Below, one piece after another: positions 6,380-14,446 of a DNA stretch of 64,000 nucleotides (positions within the stretch are counted from its first letter, which is position 1; each line of letters begins with the position of its first letter). Made by a program: the position numbers and the translations under genes. The notes under the pieces are model-generated. The model was not told the DNA's origin. It worked only from the letters and a program-made list of their open reading frames with translations, and ran no database searches. The DNA is from Flavihumibacter cheonanensis (GTDB lineage Bacteria; Bacteroidota; Bacteroidia; Chitinophagales; Chitinophagaceae), in the NCBI RefSeq assembly GCF_022352215.1, contig NZ_JAKRWF010000002.1, forward strand, positions 1 to 64,000, in the 5' to 3' direction.

Positions 6380-7070
6380 ATGACTGTTCTGTTAATTGAT
6401 GTAAACCTTCCAGGTTCAACAAGCCAATATTTTTACCATCTGTTTTTATCAATCCTTCTTCTGAGAATTCGAGTAATAAGCGATACACGGTTTCGTAAGC
6501 AGTACCAACATAAGCGGCCAAATCCTGACGCGAAATAGTGAAACCGATAAAGCCATCCTTGTCGGTTCCGAATTTTTTTTCCAGCATCAATAAGGCACGT
6601 GCTGTTCGGCCTTTCACCTGCATGTGGGCCAGATCGCGCATGCGTTGTTCCGAGAGGCGTAATTCATCTGCCAGGAACATCATGAATTCATGCAAGAAGC
6701 CGGTATTAACAGTCAGGCTTACCCGAAAAAAATCCATCGGAATAAAACAGACGGTTGCCTCTGATAAGGCTGTAGCTGTTATGGGATAGGGTTCGTTTAA
6801 ACTGGAGAGTCCGCGATGTCCCAGGATATCCTGTTCCCGCGCAAACCGGATAATCAACTCTTTGTCTTCGGTCCAGTGTTTGTGCACTTTCACCACACCT
6901 TTTACCATGAAATAAACACCTTCCACCGGATCACCTTCTTTAAAGAGGAGTTCTCCTTTTTTGTAGTGCTGAATACGCCGGTTGGTATCCAGTGCCGGCC
7001 ACCATTCTTTTATACATTTCTGATAAATAAAACAGGAGCTCGCGTCGTAGGGACCTTTCTGCAGTTTCAT
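6378..7070 (-). CDS. Crp/Fnr-family transcriptional regulator
   Basis: 230 residues. A cyclic-nucleotide-binding-like beta-roll occupies about 30-140 (HYKKGELLFKEGDPVEGVYF), then the dimer helix, then a Crp-type winged helix at about 155-225 (FTISRQDLAAYVGTAYETVYRLL). There are only two N-terminal Cys (13 and 19, C-x5-C) and no four-Cys set as in oxygen-sensing Fnr, so an Fe-S cluster is not evident; the effector is unknown. It lies 35 bp downstream of cobA and is divergent from nirB, so control of nitrite assimilation is the natural inference. Candidate sites with TGTGA/TCACA halves occur before nirB (7990) and before the sulfur operon (25540). Confidence 0.9.
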   Translation of the reverse strand: MKLQKGPYDASSCFIYQKCIKEWWPALDTNRRIQHYKKGELLFKEGDPVEGVYFMVKGVVKVHKHWTEDKELIIRFAREQDILGHRGLSSLNEPYPITATALSEATVCFIPMDFFRVSLTVNTGFLHEFMMFLADELRLSEQRMRDLAHMQVKGRTARALLMLEKKFGTDKDGFIGFTISRQDLAAYVGTAYETVYRLLLEFSEEGLIKTDGKNIGLLNLEGLHQLTEQS

Positions 7071-7105
7071 ATCCTTAAAGATAATCCCGGCTGATGGATT
7101 AACTT

Positions 7106-7864
7106 CTATACTGTCGTATTTACTACCCGTCCCAATTCCTTGCGGAAAGCACCTGCCTGCCAGTCGACCACTTCTCCAATAATAATGATCGCCGGGTTGG
7201 TGAGTTCAGCATGCTGTGCCCGGAAACAGATATCCTTCACTTTTCCAGTGATGATTTTTTCATTGGGCAGGGTACCATTCTGAATAATCGCGGCGGGTGT
7301 TTCTGATTTACCCTGTTGCCGGAAGATATCAGTGATGGTTTCCAGTTTGCTCATCGCCATCAGGATGATTACTGTTGCCGTGGATTGGGCTGCCAGGTAG
7401 ATATCGCGCGATAATTCATTGGTTTTGGTAGTACCGGTCAGCACCCAGAAACTTTCATTGACACCTCTGCAGGTAACGGGTATACCAGCCAGGGCAGGCA
7501 CTGTGATGGCGCTGGTTAAACCAGGAATCATCTCCACCTCCATACCTCCTGCTCTGGCTGCCAGGATTTCCTCACAGGCCCTACCGAAAACAAAGGGATC
7601 ACCTCCCTTTAGCCGCACCACACGCTGGTACTGCCTACCGTATTCGAGGATCAGGAGATTGATTTCCTCCTGGCTCAGGGAATGACAGCCAAACCGCTTC
7701 CCTACAAATTGCTTGACAACAGCTTTACCGGCATAGTCCAGCAAGGCTGTATTTGCCAGGGCATCATATAAAATAACATCCGCTTCCGCTAATACACGGA
7801 TGGCTTTCAGGGTAATCAGTTCCGGATCGCCAGGGCCGGCACCTACCAGAAATAATGTTGACAT
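7106..7864 (-). CDS. cobA: Uroporphyrinogen-III C-methyltransferase
   Basis: 252-residue SUMT enzyme that uses SAM to methylate uroporphyrinogen III at C2 and C7, giving precorrin-2, the precursor of siroheme. The motifs are FLVGAGPGDPELITLKA at the start, VVRLKGGDPFVFGR (about 83-96), and the PVTCRGVNESFWVLTG region. It is the single-domain form, without the CysG dehydrogenase/chelatase part. It is divergent from nirB, whose siroheme it supplies, and precedes the Crp/Fnr gene. This strongly links it to nitrite reduction rather than cobalamin, since no other cobalamin genes are present. Confidence 0.93.
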   Translation of the reverse strand: MSTLFLVGAGPGDPELITLKAIRVLAEADVILYDALANTALLDYAGKAVVKQFVGKRFGCHSLSQEEINLLILEYGRQYQRVVRLKGGDPFVFGRACEEILAARAGGMEVEMIPGLTSAITVPALAGIPVTCRGVNESFWVLTGTTKTNELSRDIYLAAQSTATVIILMAMSKLETITDIFRQQGKSETPAAIIQNGTLPNEKIITGKVKDICFRAQHAELTNPAIIIIGEVVDWQAGAFRKELGRVVNTTV

Positions 7865-7989
7865 ATCTATATATGATATTTTGTTATGTAATAAATTTCA
7901 TACAAGTTATTTGATTTTTTAAGTTTATTTGTTATATTCACAATATAATTCTTGCCAAAACGATCATTTTTCTTCAACTATTGCTTACA

Positions 7990-8015
7990 TATGTGATATA
8001 GATTTTTTTCACATA
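7990..8015. promoter_or_regulatory. Inverted repeat in the cobA-nirB intergenic region
   Basis: TATGTGA (7990-7996) and TCACATA (8009-8015) form a perfect 7-bp inverted repeat around a 12-bp AT-rich spacer. The half-sites resemble Crp/Fnr recognition, though the spacer is longer than the canonical 6 bp. The 11-mer TATGTGATATA here is repeated on the minus strand before the TauE gene at 25547-25557. A second partial palindrome, TTGTTATATTCACAA, lies about 60 bp upstream. The rest of the 193-bp gap shows no clear TAnnTTTG box, consistent with an activated promoter. Confidence 0.5.
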
Positions 8016-8057
8016 CGATTGCTTGCCCTTTCCTTCAGACACTAAAACAAGCTGTTT

Positions 8058-10574
8058 ATGAAAATAATAGTTGTCGGAAATGGCATGGTAGGTTATAAAT
8101 TCTGCGAGAAACTGATCGCGAAAAAACTGCCCAATGCAGAAATCACGGTATTTGGAGAGGAACAATATCCTGCTTATGACCGGGTTCACCTCAGTGATTT
8201 TTTTGCCGGCAAAAAGCCGGAAGACCTAAGTCTGGCGCCTGCCAGCTGGTACGCAGACAATGGGATCGACCTGCACCTGGGGGATCCGGTTCAGTATATT
8301 CGTCCGGCTATCAAATTATTACAGACCCACAAAGGCCATATCCGGAATTATGATATTCTGGTATTGGCTACCGGTTCTTCAGCTTTCGTGCCGCGTATTG
8401 AAGGCATTGAAAAACAGGGTGTTTTCCTCTATCGAACGATTGAAGACCTCCACCTTATAGCTGCCTATGCCAAAAAAGCCCGCAAGGGGGTAGTAATTGG
8501 AGGCGGACTACTGGGGCTAGAAGCTGCCAAAGCCCTGCTGGACCTGGGAATTCAGGACAGTCATGTGATTGAGTATGCAGACCGTTTGATGCCCAGGCAA
8601 CTGGATGAAAGTGGCGCAGAGATTTTAACCAACACCTTAACGAGTCTTGGATTATCCATACATACGGGCAAGAACACGGCCCGCATCTGTGGTAAAGAAA
8701 GCATCACCGGATTGGAATTTACAGATGGAACAAGCCTGGAGACCGATCTGCTGGTGGTATCGGCAGGCATCCGGCCGCGGGGAGAGCTGGCAGTGGAAGC
8801 AGGCCTGGAAACAGGGATGAATGGCGGGATTGTGGTAAACAATTTCTTGCAAACCAGCGATCCTTCTATTTATGCAATTGGTGAATGTGCCCTGTATAAT
8901 GAAATGATTTATGGGCTGATAGCGCCGGGATATGAGATGGCGGAAGTGGCCGTACAAGAAATTTGCCGACTAAGCGCAAATTCAACTCAACGCACCCGCG
9001 AATTCACAGGCTATGATATGAGCACCAAACTCAAACTCGTAGGTACGGATGTAGCAAGTTTTGGGGAGCCCTTTGCAAACGGGCCGGAGGTGCGGAATAT
9101 CATCCTGAAAGATTCTGCCAAAGGCATTTATAAACGACTCAATGTAACAGCAGATGGCAAGTACCTGCTGGGTGGTATCCTGGTGGGTGATGCCAAACAA
9201 TACAACCTGTTATTACAAACCTGTAAGAACAGGATACTGCTGCCACAGCACCCGGAAGACCTGATCCTGCCTGTACGCGAAGGAAAAAAAGAAGAAGGTA
9301 CCGGAATAACAGCACTTCCCGATGAAGCATTGATCTGCAGTTGCGAAGGAGTAACAAAAGGAGCCATCTGCCAGGCAGTATCTGACCAGGGATGTGAAAC
9401 AGTGGACGAAATAAAAAAATGCACGAAGGCCGGAACCGGCTGCAGTGGCTGTTTACCCATGGTCAAGGACCTAATGGTACATACCCTGAAACAACAGGGC
9501 AAATATGTGCGGAATGTGCTTTGTGAACATTTTAATTACAGTCGCCAGGAGCTCTTCGACTTGATCAAACTCCATGAACTCAAAACCTATAATGAGGTGC
9601 TGGATCAGTTGGGTAAGGGCGATGGATGTGAAGTATGCAAACCGGCTGTATCCTCTCTGCTGGCCAGTTTATGGAATGAGATGGTGTTGACAAAAGGCAA
9701 TGACACATCGCAGGACAGCAATGATCGTTTCCTGGCCAATATTCAACGGGGTGGAACTTATTCAGTAGTGCCTAGAATTCCGGGAGGAGAAATCACGCCG
9801 GAGAAACTGATTGTAATTGGGCAGGTTGCGCAGCAATATGGTTTGTATACCAAGATCACAGGGGGCCAGCGGATCGATTTATTCGGGGCCCATGTGAGTG
9901 ACCTGCCGGCTATCTGGTCGGCATTGATTGCAGCGGGATTTGAAAGTGGTCATGCATATGGAAAAGCGTTGCGCACAGTGAAAAGTTGTGTAGGCAGTAC
10001 CTGGTGCCGGTTTGGTTTGCAGGACAGTGTAAGTTTTGCCATTGAGGTGGAGGAGCGTTATCGTGGATTGCGGGCACCCCATAAAATCAAATCCGCTGTA
10101 TCAGGATGTATACGGGAATGTGCAGAAGCACAGAGTAAGGATTTTGGGATCATCGCCACCGAACAGGGATGGAATTTATATGTATGCGGAAATGGAGGAA
10201 GCAAGCCACAGCATGCATTATTACTTGCAACAGATCTTGACAGCGCAACCTGTATTCGGTATATCGACCGCTTCCTGATGTTTTACATTAAAACGGCTGA
10301 TCCATTAACCCGCACAGCCACCTGGCTGAATAAAATGGAAGGCGGCATCAACTATCTCAGAAATGTGGTAGTGAATGACAGTTTGGGAATGGGTGCGCAA
10401 TGGGAAGCAGAGATGCAGGCCCTGGTGAATGCATATCAGTGTGAATGGAAGGTGGCTATTGAAACGCCTGAAATTCGAAAACGATTCAATCATTTCGTCA
10501 ATGCACCAGGCGAAAAAGATCCTACTGTTCAATTTGATTCGCTCAGGGAACAGAAGAAAGCTGCGAATTGGTAA
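8058..10574 (+). CDS. nirB: NAD(P)H-dependent nitrite reductase, large subunit
   Basis: 838 residues, full length for assimilatory NirB, which reduces nitrite to ammonia in the cytoplasm. Domain order: FAD/NAD(P)-binding pyridine-disulfide fold (about 1-290, with GNGMVGYKFCEK and VVIGGGLLGLEAAKALLDLG), a rubredoxin-reductase-like C-terminal part, two BFD-like [2Fe-2S] domains (CSCEGVTKGAICQAV with CTKAGTGCSGCLP near 425-470; GDGCEVCKPAV near 535), and the ferredoxin-like half domain. The siroheme/[4Fe-4S] domain carries CVGSTWCRFG and SGCIRECAEA. All cluster Cys residues appear present. It heads the operon with nirD, the channel gene and the porin gene. Confidence 0.97.
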   Translation: MKIIVVGNGMVGYKFCEKLIAKKLPNAEITVFGEEQYPAYDRVHLSDFFAGKKPEDLSLAPASWYADNGIDLHLGDPVQYIRPAIKLLQTHKGHIRNYDILVLATGSSAFVPRIEGIEKQGVFLYRTIEDLHLIAAYAKKARKGVVIGGGLLGLEAAKALLDLGIQDSHVIEYADRLMPRQLDESGAEILTNTLTSLGLSIHTGKNTARICGKESITGLEFTDGTSLETDLLVVSAGIRPRGELAVEAGLETGMNGGIVVNNFLQTSDPSIYAIGECALYNEMIYGLIAPGYEMAEVAVQEICRLSANSTQRTREFTGYDMSTKLKLVGTDVASFGEPFANGPEVRNIILKDSAKGIYKRLNVTADGKYLLGGILVGDAKQYNLLLQTCKNRILLPQHPEDLILPVREGKKEEGTGITALPDEALICSCEGVTKGAICQAVSDQGCETVDEIKKCTKAGTGCSGCLPMVKDLMVHTLKQQGKYVRNVLCEHFNYSRQELFDLIKLHELKTYNEVLDQLGKGDGCEVCKPAVSSLLASLWNEMVLTKGNDTSQDSNDRFLANIQRGGTYSVVPRIPGGEITPEKLIVIGQVAQQYGLYTKITGGQRIDLFGAHVSDLPAIWSALIAAGFESGHAYGKALRTVKSCVGSTWCRFGLQDSVSFAIEVEERYRGLRAPHKIKSAVSGCIRECAEAQSKDFGIIATEQGWNLYVCGNGGSKPQHALLLATDLDSATCIRYIDRFLMFYIKTADPLTRTATWLNKMEGGINYLRNVVVNDSLGMGAQWEAEMQALVNAYQCEWKVAIETPEIRKRFNHFVNAPGEKDPTVQFDSLREQKKAANW

Positions 10575-10593
10575 TCCTTCTTAACTATTGGAT

Positions 10594-10959
10594 ATGACTA
10601 CAGAAAAAGCGATCCTGACCCAGGACAAGACCTGGTTTGCTGCCTGCCGGGTAGAAGATGTTGTAGAAAATGGCGGCGTATGCATTAAGTATGGCGATGA
10701 ACAGATTGCCTTGTTTTACTTCACGCGCCGAAATGAATGGTATGCGACACAGAATGAATGTCCGCATAAAAAACAGATGGCATTAAGCAGGGGTATGATC
10801 GGCACCAAGGGGGAAGAGCCCAAAGTTGCTTGTCCCTTTCATAAGAAAACCTTTTCGCTTCGTACAGGCGAATGTCTGACAGGAGACAGCTGCAGCATTA
10901 AAACCTACCCGGTGAAAGTAGAAGACGGACTGGTCTACATAAAAGTAGATATACACTAA
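10594..10959 (+). CDS. nirD: Nitrite reductase small subunit, Rieske type
   Basis: 121 residues from ATG 10594; an in-frame TTG six bases earlier is a less likely start. The Rieske-like fold shows NECPHKKQMALSRGMI and VACPFHKKTFSLRTGECLTG, that is C-P-H and C-x2-H ligands. In many NirD proteins the cluster ligands are lost, whereas here both pairs are intact, so a [2Fe-2S] cluster is plausible. It partners NirB and is placed 19 bp after it. Confidence 0.93.
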   Translation: MTTEKAILTQDKTWFAACRVEDVVENGGVCIKYGDEQIALFYFTRRNEWYATQNECPHKKQMALSRGMIGTKGEEPKVACPFHKKTFSLRTGECLTGDSCSIKTYPVKVEDGLVYIKVDIH

Positions 10960-10981
10960 CCATCACTAAAAACAACTGATT

Positions 10982-11806
10982 ATGGATTACGTACAACCAA
11001 AGGAAGTAGCTGAAACCATGTTACAGGCCGCAGTAAACAAAGCTGCATTAAGCACCAAAGATTTATTGATACGAGGCATGTTATCCGGGGCATTGCTCGC
11101 GATCTCAGTAACCCTGGCATTGGCTGCCACATCACAAACCAGGATTCCCTTAAGCGGAGCTATTGTTTTTCCGGTTGGATTTGTGATCATCGCTATATTG
11201 GGATTAGAGCTTGTAACGGGAAGTTTTGCCCTGATACCCCTCGCCTATTTTGAAAAAAAGATCAGTGGTGCCACCATGCTGAAAAATTTGAGCTGGGTTT
11301 TCCTGGGGAACCTGGCCGGTAGTTTACTGTATGCGTTGCTGCACTGGGCTGCATCCTCGGAGATGGGAACAGTTACAAGTTTGGGTGCTATTGAACAGTT
11401 GCTGGTGACTGCTGCTGAGAAAAAAACCATCGGATACGCGCAACATGGGATACCCGGATTTTTAGCTGCCTTTGTAAAAGGCATACTATGCAATTGGATG
11501 GTATGCATGGGAGTGGTGATGGCTATGACCTCCAAATCAACCTTAGGAAAAATTCTGGCAGCCGGTATTCCCATCTTTATCTTTTTTGCACTCGGCTATG
11601 AACATGCGGTGGTGAATATGTTTGTGATACCTGCCGGCATATTGTTTGGTGCTAAGGTCTCACTGACCGACTGGTGGATCTATAATCAACTGATCGTAAC
11701 CATTGGAAACATCATAGGTGGATTGCTGTTCACCGGGATGGCCATTTACTACACGTACGGGCGGCAACAAAAATCCGACATCAACCCAATTCAAAAAGCC
11801 GCTTAG
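10982..11806 (+). CDS. Formate/nitrite transporter family channel
   Basis: 274-residue FNT-family protein with six predicted membrane helices, found in the inner membrane as a pentamer. Family features are the half-helix regions FPVGFVIIAILGLELVTGSFALIPLA (residues about 55-80) and LCNWMVCMGVVMAM (about 168-182). Then come ALGYEHAVVNMFVIPAG, with the conserved pore His region, and GNIIGGLLFTG. Its position directly behind nirBD argues for nitrite uptake (NirC role) rather than formate. The gap to nirD is 22 bp. Confidence 0.92.
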   Translation: MDYVQPKEVAETMLQAAVNKAALSTKDLLIRGMLSGALLAISVTLALAATSQTRIPLSGAIVFPVGFVIIAILGLELVTGSFALIPLAYFEKKISGATMLKNLSWVFLGNLAGSLLYALLHWAASSEMGTVTSLGAIEQLLVTAAEKKTIGYAQHGIPGFLAAFVKGILCNWMVCMGVVMAMTSKSTLGKILAAGIPIFIFFALGYEHAVVNMFVIPAGILFGAKVSLTDWWIYNQLIVTIGNIIGGLLFTGMAIYYTYGRQQKSDINPIQKAA

Positions 11807-11825
11807 TTACTTAATACATACGGAA

Positions 11826-13196
11826 ATGAAAAACAGTATACGGCGAATAAGCTTCCTGCTTATTCTGGTGCTTTCTATTGCACAAACGCAGGCTCAATTG
11901 ACAGTAACAGCACAATTGAGAACCCGTACAGAATTTCGGGATGGACAGGGAGCACCCTTGCAGGAAGGTGTAGATCCGGCATTTTTTACTTCCCAGCGAA
12001 CGCGACTGGGATTGGGGTTCCAGGCCTACCGGTTAAAAATGGGACTAACGGTGCAGGATGTACGCGTTTGGGGACAGGATGTAAGTACGATCAACAGAAC
12101 TACTACACAGGACAACAATGGATTCATGGTTCATGAAGCCTGGGCGGAAGTTTTATTAACTGATACGAATAGTCGAAAAGGAGAGCTGGCATTAAAGATC
12201 GGAAGACAGGAATTGCATTATGATGACCAGCGATTGATTGGCAACCTGGACTGGCTGCAGCAGGCCCGGCGACATGATGCGCTGTTGTTAAAATATCACC
12301 ATGGAAACTGGTGGATACATACGGGATTTGCGTATAATCAAAATAAGGAAACATCAAATGGAACAGGATATATCCTTACACCAGCTGGTGGGTATCCGGG
12401 AAATACCAATGGAGGCAGCATGTATAAAAGTTTTCAGTATATGCATGCGAATAAAGTCTATGCGGGAGGAAGGCTTTCGGTTTTGTTTTTCAGCGATCAG
12501 TTTTCTAAATACCGGACAGAAATCAACAATGGTAGTAGTGTGAAAGTTTGGGAAAAGGGAGTCTGGACCCGGATGACAACGGGGTTCTATGCAGAGAAAA
12601 AAGCTGGCAACGCGAATTTGACTGCTGAGGGATATTTTCAGTTTGGGAAAAATGCGAAAGGACAGGACCTATCAGCCTGGTTATTGAGTATGGAGTATTT
12701 TCAGCAGGTTAGAAACCAATGGAAGTTGGGATTGAGATTGGATTATACAACAGGCGGTTCGTCTGAAGGAAGGTCCAATGCCTTTGATCCTTTGTATGGA
12801 ACACCACATAAGTTCTGGGGACTGATGGATTATTTCTATGCGGGATCCGGATTTGGTGAAAAGGGGCTGATTGATTATTCTATTCGATCAAGGCATAAAG
12901 TTGGGGAGAAAGGTGAACTCCTGCTTGACCTGCATCAGTTCAGCAGTGCGAGCAGCGTGATGGATGTTAATGGAAGAGGCTTATCCCGAAATTTTGGAAC
13001 AGAGTTGGATTTGGTTGGGAAGTACAGTCTCACCAGGATGATTGGCATGGAGCTGGGGTACAGTCATTTTCTGGCGGGAAAATCGTTGACTTCGGAAGGT
13101 GTAAAAAATATTCCGGGTGCGCAACGGCATAATAATTGGTTGTATCTGATGCTCAACATACGTCCGGAATTTATTTTCGAGGTGAAAGAAAAATAG
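11826..13196 (+). CDS. Outer-membrane beta-barrel, alginate-export (AlgE-like) family
   Basis: 456 residues starting at ATG 11826, which gives a clean signal peptide MKNSIRRISFLLILVLSIAQTQAQ. A longer frame from 11718 would overlap the channel gene by 89 bp and is rejected. The body is a repeated amphipathic strand pattern with LGLGFQAYRLKMGLTVQDVRVWG, GRQELHYDDQRLIGNLDWLQQARRHDALLLKY, and an aromatic C-terminal strand, typical of the alginate_exp Pfam family. No other alginate genes are present. Behind nirB, nirD and the nitrite channel, it is more likely an outer-membrane porin for nitrite or nitrate entry; this is an inference. Confidence 0.85.
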   Translation: MKNSIRRISFLLILVLSIAQTQAQLTVTAQLRTRTEFRDGQGAPLQEGVDPAFFTSQRTRLGLGFQAYRLKMGLTVQDVRVWGQDVSTINRTTTQDNNGFMVHEAWAEVLLTDTNSRKGELALKIGRQELHYDDQRLIGNLDWLQQARRHDALLLKYHHGNWWIHTGFAYNQNKETSNGTGYILTPAGGYPGNTNGGSMYKSFQYMHANKVYAGGRLSVLFFSDQFSKYRTEINNGSSVKVWEKGVWTRMTTGFYAEKKAGNANLTAEGYFQFGKNAKGQDLSAWLLSMEYFQQVRNQWKLGLRLDYTTGGSSEGRSNAFDPLYGTPHKFWGLMDYFYAGSGFGEKGLIDYSIRSRHKVGEKGELLLDLHQFSSASSVMDVNGRGLSRNFGTELDLVGKYSLTRMIGMELGYSHFLAGKSLTSEGVKNIPGAQRHNNWLYLMLNIRPEFIFEVKEK

Positions 13197-13299
13197 GGTT
13201 GGAAATTTAATTACATTTAGTACAGATAACTCAAATTGCGCGGCTTGTTTTGGTAGCAACTAATCCTACCCGTATTAGTTCCATATAAAACGCCATCAT

Positions 13300-13941
13300 A
13301 TGCGCCCTCCAGTATTGTTAGCTGTTATTGTAACGGCAATTCTTCTTAGTTGCGGTTCCTCTCAAAAAATAACCAGTTCCTGGGTAAATCCCGACTGGCC
13401 AGCGAACCCCAATTACAAAACGGTTTTTATTGCTGTGTTAAGTAACCGGCAAACAGTCAAGACGAAAATTGAAAATGAATTGGCGTCTTTTATCCAGCAA
13501 AAAGGATACACAGCCATCAAAAGTTCAGATATTTTTCGTCCGGGTTTTACAGACGAGAAAATGCCTGCCCGTGAAGAAATGCTGGGCAAAATCCGCGAAC
13601 TGAACAGTGACGTCATTTTTACAGTTGCCCTTGTCGATAAGGAGAGTGAGAGCCGGTACGTTCCGGGTAGTATGCCTTATCGGCCTTATATGGGATATTA
13701 TGGACGGGGTTTCTGGGGGTATTATAATTACTGGTATCCGTTTGGGTATGATCCCGGTTATTATACCACAGATAAGACCTATTTTCTCGAAGGCAATCTC
13801 TTTGATGTAAAAACGGAGGAGCAGCTTTGGTCGGTTCAAACAGAGGCATATAATCCAACGAGCATTGAAAATTTCAGTAAGGAATATGCCCAATTGCTCT
13901 GGAAGCGGGCAGAGAAGGAATTGCCATTTAAAAAGCCCTGA
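13300..13941 (+). CDS. Hypothetical lipoprotein
   Basis: 213 residues with a lipoprotein signal (MRPPVLLAVIVTAILLSCGSS; lipobox LLSC, Cys18). The mature part begins KITSSWVNPDW and has an alpha/beta domain (FIAVLSNRQTVKTKIENELASFI) that resembles DUF4136-like outer-membrane lipoproteins. A Tyr/Gly-rich loop around residues 125-160 (MPYRPYMGYYGRGFWGYYNY) is notable. Function unknown; probably periplasm-facing and anchored to the outer membrane. It appears to be a single-gene unit. Confidence 0.75.
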   Translation: MRPPVLLAVIVTAILLSCGSSQKITSSWVNPDWPANPNYKTVFIAVLSNRQTVKTKIENELASFIQQKGYTAIKSSDIFRPGFTDEKMPAREEMLGKIRELNSDVIFTVALVDKESESRYVPGSMPYRPYMGYYGRGFWGYYNYWYPFGYDPGYYTTDKTYFLEGNLFDVKTEEQLWSVQTEAYNPTSIENFSKEYAQLLWKRAEKELPFKKP

Positions 13942-14042
13942 GGCCAATGTGCCGGCCTTTCTGATTATCAGCAGCTTACCAAAGGACTGGGAATTTTTTA
14001 TCAAAATCTCGATGAAAAGCTTGCGTATGTCATCCAGTCTGA

Positions 14043-14050
14043 TAACTTTG
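14043..14050 (+). promoter_or_regulatory. Bacteroidota -7 box TAACTTTG
   Basis: Exact match to TAnnTTTG, 29 bp before the ATG at 14080. A TTG about 18 bases upstream could serve as the -33 element. It is placed to drive the small membrane protein gene. The rest of the 138-bp gap shows nothing. Confidence 0.5.
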
Positions 14051-14079
14051 TATTTCAAAGTGCTTTTTAAACAATTAAT

Positions 14080-14415
14080 ATGGAAGCAAGAATTTCTATT
14101 CAACAACTCGCAGGCTGGTTTTTCGGCCTGGTATTTACAGCGATTGGGCTGATCAACCTGTTCTGGGGAAACGACCCGCTTTATGGTGTATTTGTGGTAC
14201 TGCTGGCGCTGATATATTTTCCGCCGGTAACACATATTATCCAGGGAATAACCGGATTTCGTATTCCTGTATGGAGCAAGGTTTTATTGGGCGCATTTAT
14301 TATCTGGTCCAGTTTAGGAGTAGGTGAATTGTTTGATAAAATCGAATTGATGCAGCAGTCTTTTTCGGCCAATGAGTTGAATGAAGGGGGGTATTCTATT
14401 TATTTTTTGGTGTAA
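14080..14415 (+). CDS. Small integral membrane protein
   Basis: 111 residues with three predicted membrane segments: about 8-24 (GWFFGLVFTAIGLINLFW), 28-46 (LYGVFVVLLALIYFPPV) and 66-82 (VLLGAFIIWSSLGVGEL). A short polar C-terminus ends in YSIYFLV. No conserved catalytic residues stand out and I do not recognise the family. A good -7 box precedes it and codon usage is ordinary, so it is likely a genuine gene. Confidence 0.6.
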   Translation: MEARISIQQLAGWFFGLVFTAIGLINLFWGNDPLYGVFVVLLALIYFPPVTHIIQGITGFRIPVWSKVLLGAFIIWSSLGVGELFDKIELMQQSFSANELNEGGYSIYFLV

Positions 14416-14446
14416 ATGTTAAGTATATTTAGGAAAGCGCCTATTC

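Noticed and set aside
11718-11825. N-terminal extension of the porin gene
   Set aside because: It overlaps the FNT channel gene by 89 bp and would put the signal peptide about 36 residues inside; ATG 11826 gives a normal signal peptide.
13525-14235. Long minus-strand frame opposite the lipoprotein and small membrane protein genes
   Set aside because: Low-complexity, Ile/Arg-rich translation with no family pattern; a shadow of the plus-strand genes.
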